DNA of 64,000 nt from Thiomonas delicata. GTDB taxonomy: Bacteria > Pseudomonadota > Gammaproteobacteria > Burkholderiales > Burkholderiaceae_C. The notes under the pieces were generated by a model that worked only from the letters and a program-made list of their open reading frames with translations, was not told where the DNA came from and did not search any database. The translations under genes were made by a program, and so were the position numbers. Positions 1 to 8,554 of this stretch are shown piece after piece. The stretch is taken from assembly GCF_900088825.1 (NCBI RefSeq), contig NZ_LT592170.1:352962-416961 (forward strand), in the 5' to 3' direction. How positions within the stretch are numbered: position 1 is the stretch's first letter; each line of letters begins with the position of its first letter.

Positions 1-1329
1 CCCGCCACGCCGCTTCACGAACCCGGACCGCCGAGTGCGAGCTGGATGCTGGCGCAAGGCGAGAACCCCCACCCCGTGCGCCTCGTTCTGCCGCCGCATC
101 GGCCGCTGAGCGCGGCGGCGCAACTCGGGCGCAAGCTGTTCTTCGACCCCGCGCTGTCGGGCTCGGGCAAACTGTCCTGCGCCTCCTGCCATCGTCCGGA
201 CCACGCCTACGCACCGGCCAACGCGCTGTCGGTGCAGTTGGGCGGCGGCCGCCTGACCCGCCACGGCGTGCGCGCCGTGCCCTCGCTCGAATACCTCTAC
301 CGCCAGCAGAATTTCAGCATCGGCCCGGACAACGAGGAAAACGAAACCGTCACCTTGCGGCAACTCGTCGCCCTGGGTCAACAAGCCCGGCGCGTGCGCA
401 AGACCGCGCACGACACGCAGGCCGCGGCCGCCAACCTGGTGCCGCAAGGCGGCCTGTTCTGGGACGGGCGCGTCAACACCTTGCAGCAGCAGGCCGACGG
501 GCCGCTGTTCAATCCGCTGGAGATGGATGGCGGCAACACGGCCATCGTGGCCTCCAAGCTCGAACAGGCGCCCTATGCGCACGACTTCGTGCAGCTGTTC
601 GGCGCCGGCGTGTTCCGCGACCCCAAGCTCGCCGTGGCCGAGGCGCTGTTCGCCCTCTCGCGCTACCAGATCGAGGATCCGAGCTTCCACCCCTTCACCA
701 GCAAGTACGACGCCTGGCTGCAGGGCAAGGCGCGATTCACGCCTGCGCAAATGCGCGGCTACCTGGCGTTCAACGACCCCAAGAAGGGCGACTGCGCCGC
801 CTGCCACCTGGACCAGCCGACGCCCGACGGCCTGCCCCCGCTGTTCACCGACACGCAGTACGAAGCGCTGGGCGTGCCGCGCAATCCGGCGATTCCGGCC
901 AACCGCGACCCGCGCTATTTCGACCTCGGCCTGTGCGGCCCCTATCGCACCGACCTGGCGAAGCAGACCCAATACTGCGGCATGTTCCTGACGCCGACGC
1001 TGCGCAACGTCGCCACGCGGCATGCCTTCTTCCACAACGGCGTCTACCACACGCTCAAGCAGGTGCTGGACTTCTACGATTTCCGCGACACCGCGCCGCG
1101 CAAGATCTACCCCACCGCGCCCGACGGGCGGGTGGAGAAGTTCAACGACCTCCCCCCGCAGGACCGCGCCAACGTCGACCGCGTCGACCCGCCGCTCAAC
1201 CGCAAGCGCGGCGAGCGGCCGGCGATGAGCGCCCGGGACATGCGCGACATCATCGCCTTCCTCAAGACCCTGAACGACGGCGACACGACGCCTCGCGGCA
1301 TGCCGGCTCGAGTCGCCCGATCCCGATGA
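1..1329 (+). CDS. Di-haem cytochrome c peroxidase / MauG-like protein (5' end outside window)
   Basis: The reading frame is open to the first base of the window, so the true start and probably a signal peptide lie upstream; ATG 46 is only an internal methionine. Two c-type haem sites are visible: CASCH at 178-192 and CAACH at 793-807, each with the CxxCH layout of the bacterial CCP/MauG family. The downstream signature HNGVYHTLKQVLDFY is also typical of this family. Such proteins are periplasmic and reduce peroxide or oxidise a partner protein. The visible part is about 440 residues, close to family length. The next gene is convergent, so there is no operon partner inside the window. The exact substrate cannot be told. 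Confidence 0.85.
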   Translation, partial: PATPLHEPGPPSASWMLAQGENPHPVRLVLPPHRPLSAAAQLGRKLFFDPALSGSGKLSCASCHRPDHAYAPANALSVQLGGGRLTRHGVRAVPSLEYLYRQQNFSIGPDNEENETVTLRQLVALGQQARRVRKTAHDTQAAAANLVPQGGLFWDGRVNTLQQQADGPLFNPLEMDGGNTAIVASKLEQAPYAHDFVQLFGAGVFRDPKLAVAEALFALSRYQIEDPSFHPFTSKYDAWLQGKARFTPAQMRGYLAFNDPKKGDCAACHLDQPTPDGLPPLFTDTQYEALGVPRNPAIPANRDPRYFDLGLCGPYRTDLAKQTQYCGMFLTPTLRNVATRHAFFHNGVYHTLKQVLDFYDFRDTAPRKIYPTAPDGRVEKFNDLPPQDRANVDRVDPPLNRKRGERPAMSARDMRDIIAFLKTLNDGDTTPRGMPARVARSR

Positions 1330-1330
1330 G

Positions 1331-1367
1331 AAAAGGCCCCATGACCGCGAACCGCGGACATGGGGCC
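1331..1367 (-). terminator. Intrinsic terminator hairpin, leftward
   Basis: A perfect 9-bp stem (GGCCCCATG at 1335-1343 with CATGGGGCC at 1359-1367) encloses a second 5-bp stem (CCGCG/CGCGG). AAAA at 1331-1334 becomes a short U-run when read leftward, so it fits the end of the lipoprotein gene at 1429-3003. It may also stop the peroxidase transcript from the other side. Confidence 0.6.
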
Positions 1368-1428
1368 CAAGGAGTGCTCCATGAAATGGGTGCCTCGGCG
1401 CAGCCGTGGTGCGGCCGCGGCCAGAACA

Positions 1429-3003
1429 TCAAGGCTTGTAGCTGGGGAGCGTGATGACGTAGGTGTCGACCACGGCGCTGCCGTTGACGGTAGGGCTCTT
1501 GGGATTGGCCGCGCCCCAGTCACTGGCAAAAAGGATCCGCGTACCACGAGGACTGATAATCACATTAGGCTGAGCCCAATAGTTTGAGTTGCTTGAGTTG
1601 GCGTAATTGCCCGTGGTGCGGTTGTGCGCGATACGGCACATTTTTCCGGTATCGATGTTGGCCAGAATGATCTCTTGGTCGAGATAAGTTTGCGGATTGG
1701 CTGCCCCGATTGGCGTGGAACCATTGCAGTTGCCATTGGAGCCAGCAGGACAACCCGTGATCGCCACGGCTAACCAACCTGGATTATTAAAGGCCCGCCC
1801 GCTCACCAAAGTACCAGTCGGCGGATAGGGATCGCCGACGGCCGGGCCGATTAACGTTTGGACCGGGCCGCCTTTGGTGAGATTCGTCCACATCAACGTA
1901 CCGCTGCCCGACGGTCCGTCGAACTGTACGCCGGCAATGATGTCATCGCCGGCCGCATTTCGCAGCAAATCACTGTGCTGCGTGCCGTCGAAAGGAATTG
2001 TGCGCGTTACCGCATTGGTCACGGCATTCAGTGTCTGGACTTGATTGGTGCCACTATAAAAATAGGTTCCCCGGCCAGATGGGAGCGCCTGCGGTACATC
2101 GGCTTCCACAAGGAAGGGCGTGCCGATCGTGTTGGTGGAAATACGGTAGCTGAATGCCTGAAAAGCCGCAGAGCCGCCAGGCCCGTTCTTATTGAGGTAG
2201 CAACCGAGGCCGATCAGATCGTTGTCCTCGCTCATCGCGAAAGGATCCTCGCCCCCGCTAACCTTCAAGGCCGAATAGGGACATACGCCAGCGAGCTTTC
2301 CACCGCTTTGCATGTCAGGAGCAAAGTCGTGGATGACGGTCTTGACCCCGGTGATCACGTTCATCACCGTGAGCGCGTCATAATTCACGCTGCCTGATTG
2401 ATGGTTGTCTACGTAATAGATGAGCGCCGGATTGGTCGTGCTCCAATAAAATTGCTCGACATCGGCTGGATTGATATCCAGCCATTGCTTGAACGCATAA
2501 GTCTTGCCGTCGAACAGTGCCCACCCCTGTTTGCCGCCGCTCGACAAAGGGTCGGTGACATACAGGATCATCAGAGATTCATCGGCATTCCAAGCCTGGA
2601 TCGTGCCGTAGGCGGGAACCGCCACCCCTGAATTCCAATCGGCCTTGGCATCCGTAACGCGAATGATCTGGGTGTGGAAATCCGGGTCTGTCGTCGCTTG
2701 CAGTTTGGCCGGTTTGGCCATGGCCGAATAGTTCACCAGACCCTTGCCCGTCACGGGCACGCCACTGCACAGATCGGTGGGCGTGGCACTCGACGTCGCG
2801 GTCGCGGTGGACTGCGTCGTGGGTGCGGGCGCCTGCGGCGCGGTATTGGTGAGGTTCGTGCCGGTCTGGGATGAGGTCGGACCGGTCGTGCCAGCGGTGG
2901 ATGACGACGCCGTGCCGGCCGCGCCGCCTCCGCCGCATGCGCTCAGGATGGCTGAGCAAGCCATGGACAGCAGGCTCAGCCGGAAAAAATGTGTGTTCAT
3001 CAT
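1429..3003 (-). CDS. Sec-type lipoprotein of unknown function, beta-propeller-like
   Basis: 524 residues starting with a Sec lipoprotein signal; the lipobox LSAC is followed by a GGGG linker and a Ser/Thr/Pro-rich spacer to about residue 75. The body has repeated beta-rich blocks (for example ILYVTDPLSSGGKQGW and GTRILFASDWG) resembling TolB/PD40-type propeller blades, which is inference from pattern only. It is clearly paralogous to the Tat lipoprotein at 23253-24776: both share blocks such as DAKADWNSG, NPADVEQFYWSTT (NPADIEQ in the paralogue), GGEDPFAMSEDNDLIGLG and NYWAQPNV. No enzyme motif is recognised. Codon use is less GC-rich than its neighbours. A terminator follows at 1331-1367. 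Confidence 0.75.
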   Translation of the reverse strand: MMNTHFFRLSLLSMACSAILSACGGGGAAGTASSSTAGTTGPTSSQTGTNLTNTAPQAPAPTTQSTATATSSATPTDLCSGVPVTGKGLVNYSAMAKPAKLQATTDPDFHTQIIRVTDAKADWNSGVAVPAYGTIQAWNADESLMILYVTDPLSSGGKQGWALFDGKTYAFKQWLDINPADVEQFYWSTTNPALIYYVDNHQSGSVNYDALTVMNVITGVKTVIHDFAPDMQSGGKLAGVCPYSALKVSGGEDPFAMSEDNDLIGLGCYLNKNGPGGSAAFQAFSYRISTNTIGTPFLVEADVPQALPSGRGTYFYSGTNQVQTLNAVTNAVTRTIPFDGTQHSDLLRNAAGDDIIAGVQFDGPSGSGTLMWTNLTKGGPVQTLIGPAVGDPYPPTGTLVSGRAFNNPGWLAVAITGCPAGSNGNCNGSTPIGAANPQTYLDQEIILANIDTGKMCRIAHNRTTGNYANSSNSNYWAQPNVIISPRGTRILFASDWGAANPKSPTVNGSAVVDTYVITLPSYKP

Positions 3004-3374
3004 GGGTGGGTCTCAGAGTCGTTCGGACGTCTCGTCAAAACCGCCAATCGGGCTCTGCAAGACCGATCACGGCGCGATTCATGCGCAAAAAGACAACTTG
3101 ACACTCCGTCATTGCGGAAAACGTCACGTCTTTGCGAGGTCTGAATTCTGGGCGCCGCCCGCGCCGGACTCCATCGGACGTTTCAGATTGTTTCTGTCGG
3201 CCTTGGGGTGTTTCGCGTGTCAGCAATGCCTGACACACCCTTGTTCACGGGGGAGTGGCTTTCCACGCTGTCGGGATATTCCTACACTGGTCCAGGTTCG
3301 CGAGCGCAGCGGCCAGGGCCCGCCCCTTCAACGCGCGGCCGGATGCATCGTCACCGAATGGACCAAGGCCAGAG
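3004..3374. other. Divergent intergenic region between lipoprotein and sensor kinase
   Basis: This 371-bp region holds the upstream regions of the leftward lipoprotein and the rightward kinase. An in-frame ATG at 3255 could extend the kinase by 40 codons, but the sequence there is not conserved-looking and lacks a Shine-Dalgarno. A possible -10 hexamer TACACT lies at 3283-3288. The clearest structure is the dyad at 3217-3236, listed separately. Confidence 0.5.
3217..3236. promoter_or_regulatory. Putative operator dyad
   Basis: Perfect inverted repeat GTGTCAG-CAATGC-CTGACAC (7-bp arms, 6-bp spacer) about 140 bp upstream of the kinase start and 215 bp from the lipoprotein start. The size and symmetry suit a dimeric HTH protein. 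The NarL-type regulator encoded at 4492-5133 is one candidate, but nothing in the sequence proves it. Confidence 0.35.
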
Positions 3375-4499
3375 ATGATGAAGTCGCACCACAGCCCTGC
3401 GATCACCGACCCCGCCCCAGCACGCGATCAGGACGCCCCATCGGTCGAGGCGGAACGCCTGCTGGCGCAGCTGCCAGGCTTCGTCTTCCGCCTCGAACAC
3501 GAGGGAGACCGGCTTCATTTCAGCTATGCGAGCCCCGGCAGTCTCTCGGTCTGCGGCATCACGCCGGAAACGCTGCTTGCCACGGAACAAGGTTTCTTGA
3601 GCCTGATCGACCCACACGATCTGCCGGCGTTCCATGCCTCGCTCCAGGCCAGCGTGACGGCGGGAACCTGGAACTGGGAGGGCCGCTTGCGGACGTCGCA
3701 AGGGCCGAAGTGGGTCAACATTCGGGCGCAGACCACACCACTCGGCCGGCTCAAGGCGGAATCGGTGGGCATCATGCTCAACGTCAGCCAGAGCCATCTG
3801 CGCGAAAGCCACTTGCGCGACGTGTCCGCCGAGTTGCGCGGCATGGCCGTGCGCTTCGAATCCATACGCGAGCTGGAGCGGGCCCGCCTGGCGCGCGATC
3901 TGCACGATGACCTGGGCCAGATCCTCACGGCGCTCAAGATGGATCTGGCCTCTTTGCACAGCCTGCTGCGCAGGCAGGCCGGCGACGCGGGCGGCGAGCA
4001 GGCCAAGCTGTTCGACAGCATGGACCGGCTCATCGACGCCGCCGCCGACGCGGGTCGGCGGGTGGCTGCCGAACTGCGGCCCAGCGTGCTCGACCTCGGC
4101 CTGGGGCCGGCCCTGGAGTGGCTCGCCGACCAGCACCGCGCGCGCTATGCGGCCAAGGTCCATTGCCAGACCAGGGGGGCTCCGGCCATCGGCGAACTCC
4201 TGGCCGCGGAACTGTTCCGCATCGCCCAGGAAGCCTTGACGAATATCGCGCGGCACGCCGGCGCCAGCCAGGTCTGGCTGCGCCTGCACGAGCAGGACGG
4301 CCGCGTTTGCCTCGAGATCGCGGACGACGGCCGCGGCTTCGCCGGCGCCGAGCCGGTTCCCGGGCGCGCCACCTTCGGCCTGCGCGGCATGCGCGAGCGC
4401 GCCATGCTGATGGACGGCAGCTTCTGGATCGGGCCCGCTCCGCAGGGCGGCGCGATGGTCAAGGTCTGCCTGCCGCACGGGAACCCCGACCATGCTTAA
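3375..4499 (+). CDS. Cytoplasmic PAS-domain sensor histidine kinase, NarL/DegS type
   Basis: About 374 residues from ATG 3375 (an adjacent ATG is at 3378). A PAS-like sensor domain covers roughly residues 30-150. It is followed by a HisKA_3 dimerisation domain with the phospho-acceptor His177 in the motif ARDLHDDLGQ, then a HATPase_c domain (EALTNIARHA N-box, DDGRGF and FGLRGMRERA G-boxes). No transmembrane segment is apparent, so the signal is probably sensed in the cytoplasm. It should phosphorylate the response regulator encoded immediately downstream, whose start overlaps the kinase end by 8 bp, implying translational coupling. The divergent lipoprotein could be a target of the pair. The ligand is unknown. 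Confidence 0.88.
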   Translation: MMKSHHSPAITDPAPARDQDAPSVEAERLLAQLPGFVFRLEHEGDRLHFSYASPGSLSVCGITPETLLATEQGFLSLIDPHDLPAFHASLQASVTAGTWNWEGRLRTSQGPKWVNIRAQTTPLGRLKAESVGIMLNVSQSHLRESHLRDVSAELRGMAVRFESIRELERARLARDLHDDLGQILTALKMDLASLHSLLRRQAGDAGGEQAKLFDSMDRLIDAAADAGRRVAAELRPSVLDLGLGPALEWLADQHRARYAAKVHCQTRGAPAIGELLAAELFRIAQEALTNIARHAGASQVWLRLHEQDGRVCLEIADDGRGFAGAEPVPGRATFGLRGMRERAMLMDGSFWIGPAPQGGAMVKVCLPHGNPDHA

Positions 4500-5133
4500 A
4501 GACGGCTTGCGCGTGCTCATCGTGGACGACCACGCCCTGCTGGCGGAAAGCGTGGCGCGCTTTCTGCAAGCCAACGCCATCGACGCCATGTGGTGCGCCG
4601 ACCCGGTGCAGGCCCTGCAGCGCATGCGCGAAGAAGACTGGAGCGTGGTGCTGCTGGATGTCTCCATGCCCGACGGCAACGGGCTGGATCTGCTCAAGCG
4701 CATCAAGCTCATCAAGCCCGACCTTCCGGTGCTCATCCTCAGCATGCACCCCGAGCAGCAATTCGCCCTGCGAGCCTTGCGCAATGGCGCGGCGGGTTAC
4801 CTGACCAAGGGCTGCAGCCCCGAAATCGTGATCGAAGCCATCCGCAAGGTGTCGCAGGGCGGGCGCTACCTCACCCCAAGCGTCGCGGAGCAGCTGGCGA
4901 ATCACCTTGACGAAGGCGACGACATGGACATGCCGCATCTGCGCCTTTCCGACCGGGAGATGCAGGTGTTCATGCGCCTGGCGCAGGGCCAGACGGTCAA
5001 CGAGATCGCCGAGGCGCTGCACATCAGCAGCAAGACCGTGAGCACGCACAAGATGCGGCTGATGACCAAGATCGGGCTGGACAAGGATGCCGACCTGGTG
5101 CGCTACGCCATGCACCAGGGTCTCATCACCTGA
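4492..5133 (+). CDS. NarL/FixJ-family response regulator
   Basis: 213 residues. An N-terminal receiver domain carries the acidic pocket (VDDH near residues 11-14), the phospho-acceptor Asp56 in LLDVSMPDG and the conserved Lys in YLTKGC. A C-terminal LuxR-type HTH (LSDREMQVFMRLAQG ... ISSKTVSTHK) spans about residues 148-205. It overlaps the kinase gene by 8 bp, so the two form a two-component operon. Typical members bind short dyads as dimers; the dyad at 3217-3236 is a possible site. The family is certain, the regulon is not. Confidence 0.92.
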   Translation: MLKDGLRVLIVDDHALLAESVARFLQANAIDAMWCADPVQALQRMREEDWSVVLLDVSMPDGNGLDLLKRIKLIKPDLPVLILSMHPEQQFALRALRNGAAGYLTKGCSPEIVIEAIRKVSQGGRYLTPSVAEQLANHLDEGDDMDMPHLRLSDREMQVFMRLAQGQTVNEIAEALHISSKTVSTHKMRLMTKIGLDKDADLVRYAMHQGLIT

Positions 5134-5164
5134 GCAGGACCATGCGGCGAGGGCGCCCGCTGTC

Positions 5165-5176
5165 TACACTGCGCCC
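5165..5176 (+). promoter_or_regulatory. Possible -10 element for a leaderless AraC-family mRNA
   Basis: TACACT at 5165-5170 lies only six bases before ATG 5177, and there is no Shine-Dalgarno in between. Transcription would start at or next to the ATG, giving a leaderless message. No good -35 hexamer is visible. The next gene, azlC, has the same arrangement (TAGGCT at 6055-6060, ATG 6068). Confidence 0.35.
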
Positions 5177-6010
5177 ATGCAAGCCACCGATGCTCCGACC
5201 CGCGAACGCGCGCACATGGCGCTCGCCCCCGATTTCGGCGGCATGGAACTGCTCACCGCCGATTACTGGGCGCACAGCTTCGCCCCGCACGTCCATGACA
5301 CCTTCGTCGTCGCGCTGATCGAGCGCGGCGCCGAGCGCTTCCGCTGCGGCGGCGCGGAGTGGGTGGCCCCGGCCGGCAGCCTGGTGCTCATCAATCCCGG
5401 CGAGGTGCACTCGGGCGAGCGCGGCTGCGCCGAGGGGTGGAGCTACCGCGCGTTCTATCCCGCCCCCGCCGTGCTCGCCACACTGCGCGCCGAGATCGAC
5501 GACGGATCGCCTGCCGTGCCGGGCTTCGCCCAGGCGGTCGTCACCGACCCCGCGCTGTTCGATCTGCTGCGCGGCCTTCACGCGCGGCTGCACGACGCGG
5601 CCGACCCCTTGCTGCGCGAGGGGCTGTGGACCGCGGCCTTCGGCGCGCTGCTGCGGCGCCATGGCCAGACCCGCGCCAGACCCCCGCAGGGCGACGCCTC
5701 GGCTGCGGTGGCCAAGGCCCAGGCGCTGCTGCGCGAGCGCTGCGCCGAAGCGCTGTCGCTGCGCGATCTGGCCGACGCCGTCGGGCTCAGCCCCTGGCAC
5801 CTCAACCGCGCCTTCCGGCAGAAGGTCGGACTGCCGCCGCACGCCTGGCGCAACCAATGGCGGCTCGCGCAGGCCAAGCAGCGCCTGCGCGCCGGACTCG
5901 CGCCGGCCGTGGTCGCCGCCGAACTCGGCTTTGCCGACCAGGCGCATTTCAGCCGGCACTTCAAACGCGCCTTCGGTGTGAGCCCGGGGCGCTATCCCGC
6001 ATCGCGCTGA
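5177..6010 (+). CDS. AraC-family transcriptional regulator, probable azlCD regulator
   Basis: About 277 residues from ATG 5177. An N-terminal cupin-type sensing domain (HSFAPHVHDTF, INPGEVHSGE) covers roughly residues 20-150. The C-terminal double HTH of the AraC family (LRDLADAVGLSPWHLNRAFRQ and ELGFADQAHFSRHFKRAFG) ends near the C-terminus, as usual. It sits 57 bp upstream of azlC in the same direction, an arrangement common for AraC regulators that control AzlC/AzlD exporters. An upstream in-frame start at 5087 would overlap the response regulator gene and add non-conserved sequence, so 5177 is preferred. Confidence 0.88.
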   Translation: MQATDAPTRERAHMALAPDFGGMELLTADYWAHSFAPHVHDTFVVALIERGAERFRCGGAEWVAPAGSLVLINPGEVHSGERGCAEGWSYRAFYPAPAVLATLRAEIDDGSPAVPGFAQAVVTDPALFDLLRGLHARLHDAADPLLREGLWTAAFGALLRRHGQTRARPPQGDASAAVAKAQALLRERCAEALSLRDLADAVGLSPWHLNRAFRQKVGLPPHAWRNQWRLAQAKQRLRAGLAPAVVAAELGFADQAHFSRHFKRAFGVSPGRYPASR

Positions 6011-6067
6011 ACGCGCGGCGCAAGAACGTACAAGACCGCGCCGCGGCGCCGGGCTAGGCTGCCGGGC

Positions 6068-6820
6068 ATGACTTCCGATCCGCCTCCGCCCCCTTCACCC
6101 GCCACCCCCGCGCGCGAATGGCTGCACGGCGTGCGCGACACCGTGCCCATGCTGGTGGGCGCCGCACCCTTCGGCCTGATCTTCGGCACCCTCGCGGCCG
6201 GCAGCGGGCTGTCCGGCGCCGGCGCGATGGCCATGTCGGCCTTCGTCTTCGCCGGCTCGGCGCAGTTCATCGCGCTCACCCTGCTGGCCAGCGGCGCGGG
6301 CCTGCTGGTGATCGTGTTCACCACCTTCGTCGTCAACCTGCGCCATCTGCTGTACGCCGCGACGCTGCTGCCCCACGTCGCGCGGCTGCCGCGGCGCTGG
6401 CGCCTGCCGCTGGCGTTCTGGCTGACCGACGAGACCTTCGCCGTCGTGCAGCACCGCTACGCCACGCCCGACGGCGCGCCGCACAAGCACTGGTACTACC
6501 TCGGCTCCTGCCTGTCCATGTACCTCAACTGGCTGGCGTGGACCGCGGCCGGCGTGCTGCTCGGCCGCGGCGTGCCGGAACTCTCGCACCTCGGGCTGGA
6601 GTTCGCGATGGCGGCCACCTTCACCGCCATGGTGGTGCCCATGCTGCGCAACCGGCCGACGGCGGCCTCCGCTTTCGCCGCCGCAGCGGTGGCGCTGGCG
6701 GCGCGCGGCCTGCCGTACAAGCTGGCGCTGCTGCTGGCGGCGTTGAGCGGGGTGGCCGTGGGCGTGTGGCTGGACGAGCGCGGCGCGGCGCCAGCCGACG
6801 AGCGGAGCGCGGGCGCATGA
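6068..6820 (+). CDS. azlC: AzlC-family branched-chain amino acid exporter, large subunit
   Basis: 250 residues with several hydrophobic segments. The family signature near the N-terminus is present ([19 protein letters not shown]), as is the [13 protein letters not shown] segment. AzlC works with the small membrane protein AzlD to export branched-chain amino acids or analogues across the inner membrane. The azlD start overlaps the azlC stop (ATGA), so the two are translationally coupled. The start ATG 6068 follows a possible -10 hexamer by seven bases, suggesting a leaderless message. The exported substrate is inferred from family only. Confidence 0.88.
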   Translation: MTSDPPPPPSPATPAREWLHGVRDTVPMLVGAAPFGLIFGTLAAGSGLSGAGAMAMSAFVFAGSAQFIALTLLASGAGLLVIVFTTFVVNLRHLLYAATLLPHVARLPRRWRLPLAFWLTDETFAVVQHRYATPDGAPHKHWYYLGSCLSMYLNWLAWTAAGVLLGRGVPELSHLGLEFAMAATFTAMVVPMLRNRPTAASAFAAAAVALAARGLPYKLALLLAALSGVAVGVWLDERGAAPADERSAGA

Positions 6821-7140
6821 ACCTTCGCGAGACTGCGCTGATCGCCGGCATGGCCGCAGTCACCTTCGGCATCCGCTACGCCCTGTACGGGCTGGGGCAC
6901 CGCGTCGCCTTCCCGGCGCGCGTGCTCCGGGCGCTGCGCTATGTGCCGGTGGCGGTGCTGACGGCCATCACCGTGCCCATGGTGCTGCTGCCGGACGGAG
7001 CGTGGGATCTGAGCTGGCGCAATCCCTGGCTGGCCGGCAGCCTGGCCAGTGCCGGGGTGGCCTGGCGCTGGCGCCGCGTGCTGCCGGCGATCAGTGTGGC
7101 GCTGTTCGTCTATTTCGGCTGGCGCTGGCTGTTCGGGTAG
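6817..7140 (+). CDS. azlD: AzlD-family membrane protein, exporter small subunit
   Basis: 107 residues beginning at ATG 6817, which overlaps the azlC stop by four bases. It has three to four hydrophobic segments and the AzlD-type pattern [15 protein letters not shown] near the start and [15 protein letters not shown] in the middle. It should form the exporter together with AzlC. The gene ends 15 bp before the convergent paiB-like gene, and no terminator is seen between them. Confidence 0.85.
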   Translation: MNLRETALIAGMAAVTFGIRYALYGLGHRVAFPARVLRALRYVPVAVLTAITVPMVLLPDGAWDLSWRNPWLAGSLASAGVAWRWRRVLPAISVALFVYFGWRWLFG

Positions 7141-7155
7141 GCAGCGCCAGCTGGT

Positions 7156-7794
7156 TCAGGGCCGCGCCGCGCGCTCGACCCAATCGGCCATCGCCGCGTC
7201 GTCCGCGCCGTCGCGCCGGCGCAGGCCTTCGACCACGCCCGCGCGATTGGCCGCCGGCTGGTTCTGGCTGGTTTTCCATTTGCCCTGCAAGCTGGTCAGC
7301 GCCAGTTCGATGCCGACAATGGCGCCCAGCATGCGCGCGATGTAATCGGGCGGCGCGTCGCCCACGGCCCAGGGTTGCGGCATGCCGGCCTCGTGGGTGC
7401 GCGTCAGGGTCTCGACCAGGCCGCGCAGCCACGCCGCGTCGTCGATCACCCGCAGCGCACCGCGCGCATGCACCACGGCGTAGTTCCAGGTCGGCACCAC
7501 CTTGCCGGTTTCGCGTTTGCTGGGATACCAGGACGGGCTGATATAGGCGTTCGGACCATGGAAAATCGCCAGCGCTTCCGCGCCCGGCGCCGCCTCGCGC
7601 CACACCGGGTTGGCGCGCGCGACGTGGCCGCGCAGCACGCCGTGCGGCGTGCCGTCGTCCGCCCACATCAGCGGCACCGGGTTGGCGTCCAGCCCCTGTG
7701 CGCCGAGCGTGACCAGCGTGGCCAGCGGATGCGCGCGCATCAGCGCATGCAGGGTGTCGACATCGGGTTGCGCGAAATGCGTTGGCAAATACAT
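7156..7794 (-). CDS. FMN-binding PaiB-family protein
   Basis: 212 residues from the ATG at 7794; a longer frame to 7974 would run into the SDR gene and is rejected. It has the typical PaiB start MYLPTHFAQPD and the flavin-fold signatures ANPVPLMW, SPSWYPSKRETGKVVPTWNY and HARG. The family has an FMN-binding split-barrel fold; Bacillus PaiB was described as a negative regulator, but many members may be oxidoreductases. It lies 16 bp downstream of the SDR gene on the same strand, so it is probably the last gene of a three-gene operon (hexapeptide protein, SDR, PaiB). Confidence 0.85.
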   Translation of the reverse strand: MYLPTHFAQPDVDTLHALMRAHPLATLVTLGAQGLDANPVPLMWADDGTPHGVLRGHVARANPVWREAAPGAEALAIFHGPNAYISPSWYPSKRETGKVVPTWNYAVVHARGALRVIDDAAWLRGLVETLTRTHEAGMPQPWAVGDAPPDYIARMLGAIVGIELALTSLQGKWKTSQNQPAANRAGVVEGLRRRDGADDAAMADWVERAARP

Positions 7795-7810
7795 GGTCGT
7801 TCCCGTTTGA

Positions 7811-8554
7811 TCAGCGCCCGCCGCTGACGTCGAGCAGGCTGCCGGTGCAGTACGAGGCCGCATCCGAGAGCAGCCACACGATGGCCTGCGCCACCTCTTC
7901 GGGCTCGCCTCCGCGCAGCATCGGCACCGCGGCCTTGACGCGCTCCACGCGGCCGGGCTCTCCGCCGCTGGCATGGATGTCGGTGCGTATCACGCCGGGC
8001 CGTACGGCGTTGACACGAATGCCCTCTGCAGCGACTTCCTTGGCCAGGCCGAGGGTGAAGCTGTCCACCGCGCCCTTGGACGCCGCATAGTCCACGTACT
8101 CGCCCGGCGAACCCAGGCGCGAGGCGGCGGACGACACATTGACGATGGCCCCGCCCGCGCCGCCATGGCGGGTGGACATGCGGTGCACGGCCTCGCGCGC
8201 GCAGACAAAGGTGCCGATGACGTTGACCGCGAACACCCGCGTCAGCCGCTGCACGTCCATCGCCTCCACCCGCGCTTGGCGCTCGAGGATGCCAGCGTTG
8301 TTGACCAGCCCGCGCAGCGGCCCCAGGGTCGAGGCCAGCGCGAACAGACGCACCACGTCGCCCTCCACGGCCACGTCGGCTTGCACCGCCAACGCGTCGC
8401 CGCCGGCGGCGACGATGCCATCGACCACGGACTCCGCGGCCTGAGGCCGGCTGTTGTAGCTCAGGCAAACGCTGTAACCCGATTGCGCGGCGAGGCGCGC
8501 GGTGGCGGCGCCGATGCCTCGGCTGCCGCCCGTGACCACAAGCACCGGCTTCAT
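7811..8554 (-). CDS. Short-chain dehydrogenase/reductase (SDR)
   Basis: About 247 residues from ATG 8554, which overlaps the stop of the upstream gene (ATGA). Classical SDR features are in order: the NAD(P)-binding TGGSRGIG near residue 9, NNAG, the catalytic Ser in VNVSSAASR, YxxxK as YAASKGA, and a PG turn in VRPGVIRTDIH. The protein ends with LLDVSGGR, a common SDR C-terminus. The substrate cannot be predicted. The coupled upstream hexapeptide-repeat gene and downstream PaiB gene give no obvious pathway. Confidence 0.88.
   Translation of the reverse strand: MKPVLVVTGGSRGIGAATARLAAQSGYSVCLSYNSRPQAAESVVDGIVAAGGDALAVQADVAVEGDVVRLFALASTLGPLRGLVNNAGILERQARVEAMDVQRLTRVFAVNVIGTFVCAREAVHRMSTRHGGAGGAIVNVSSAASRLGSPGEYVDYAASKGAVDSFTLGLAKEVAAEGIRVNAVRPGVIRTDIHASGGEPGRVERVKAAVPMLRGGEPEEVAQAIVWLLSDAASYCTGSLLDVSGGR

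Noticed and set aside
3351-4784. 477-codon leftward frame opposite the two-component genes
   Set aside because: The sense strand encodes an unmistakable histidine kinase and response regulator; the antisense frame has no motif.
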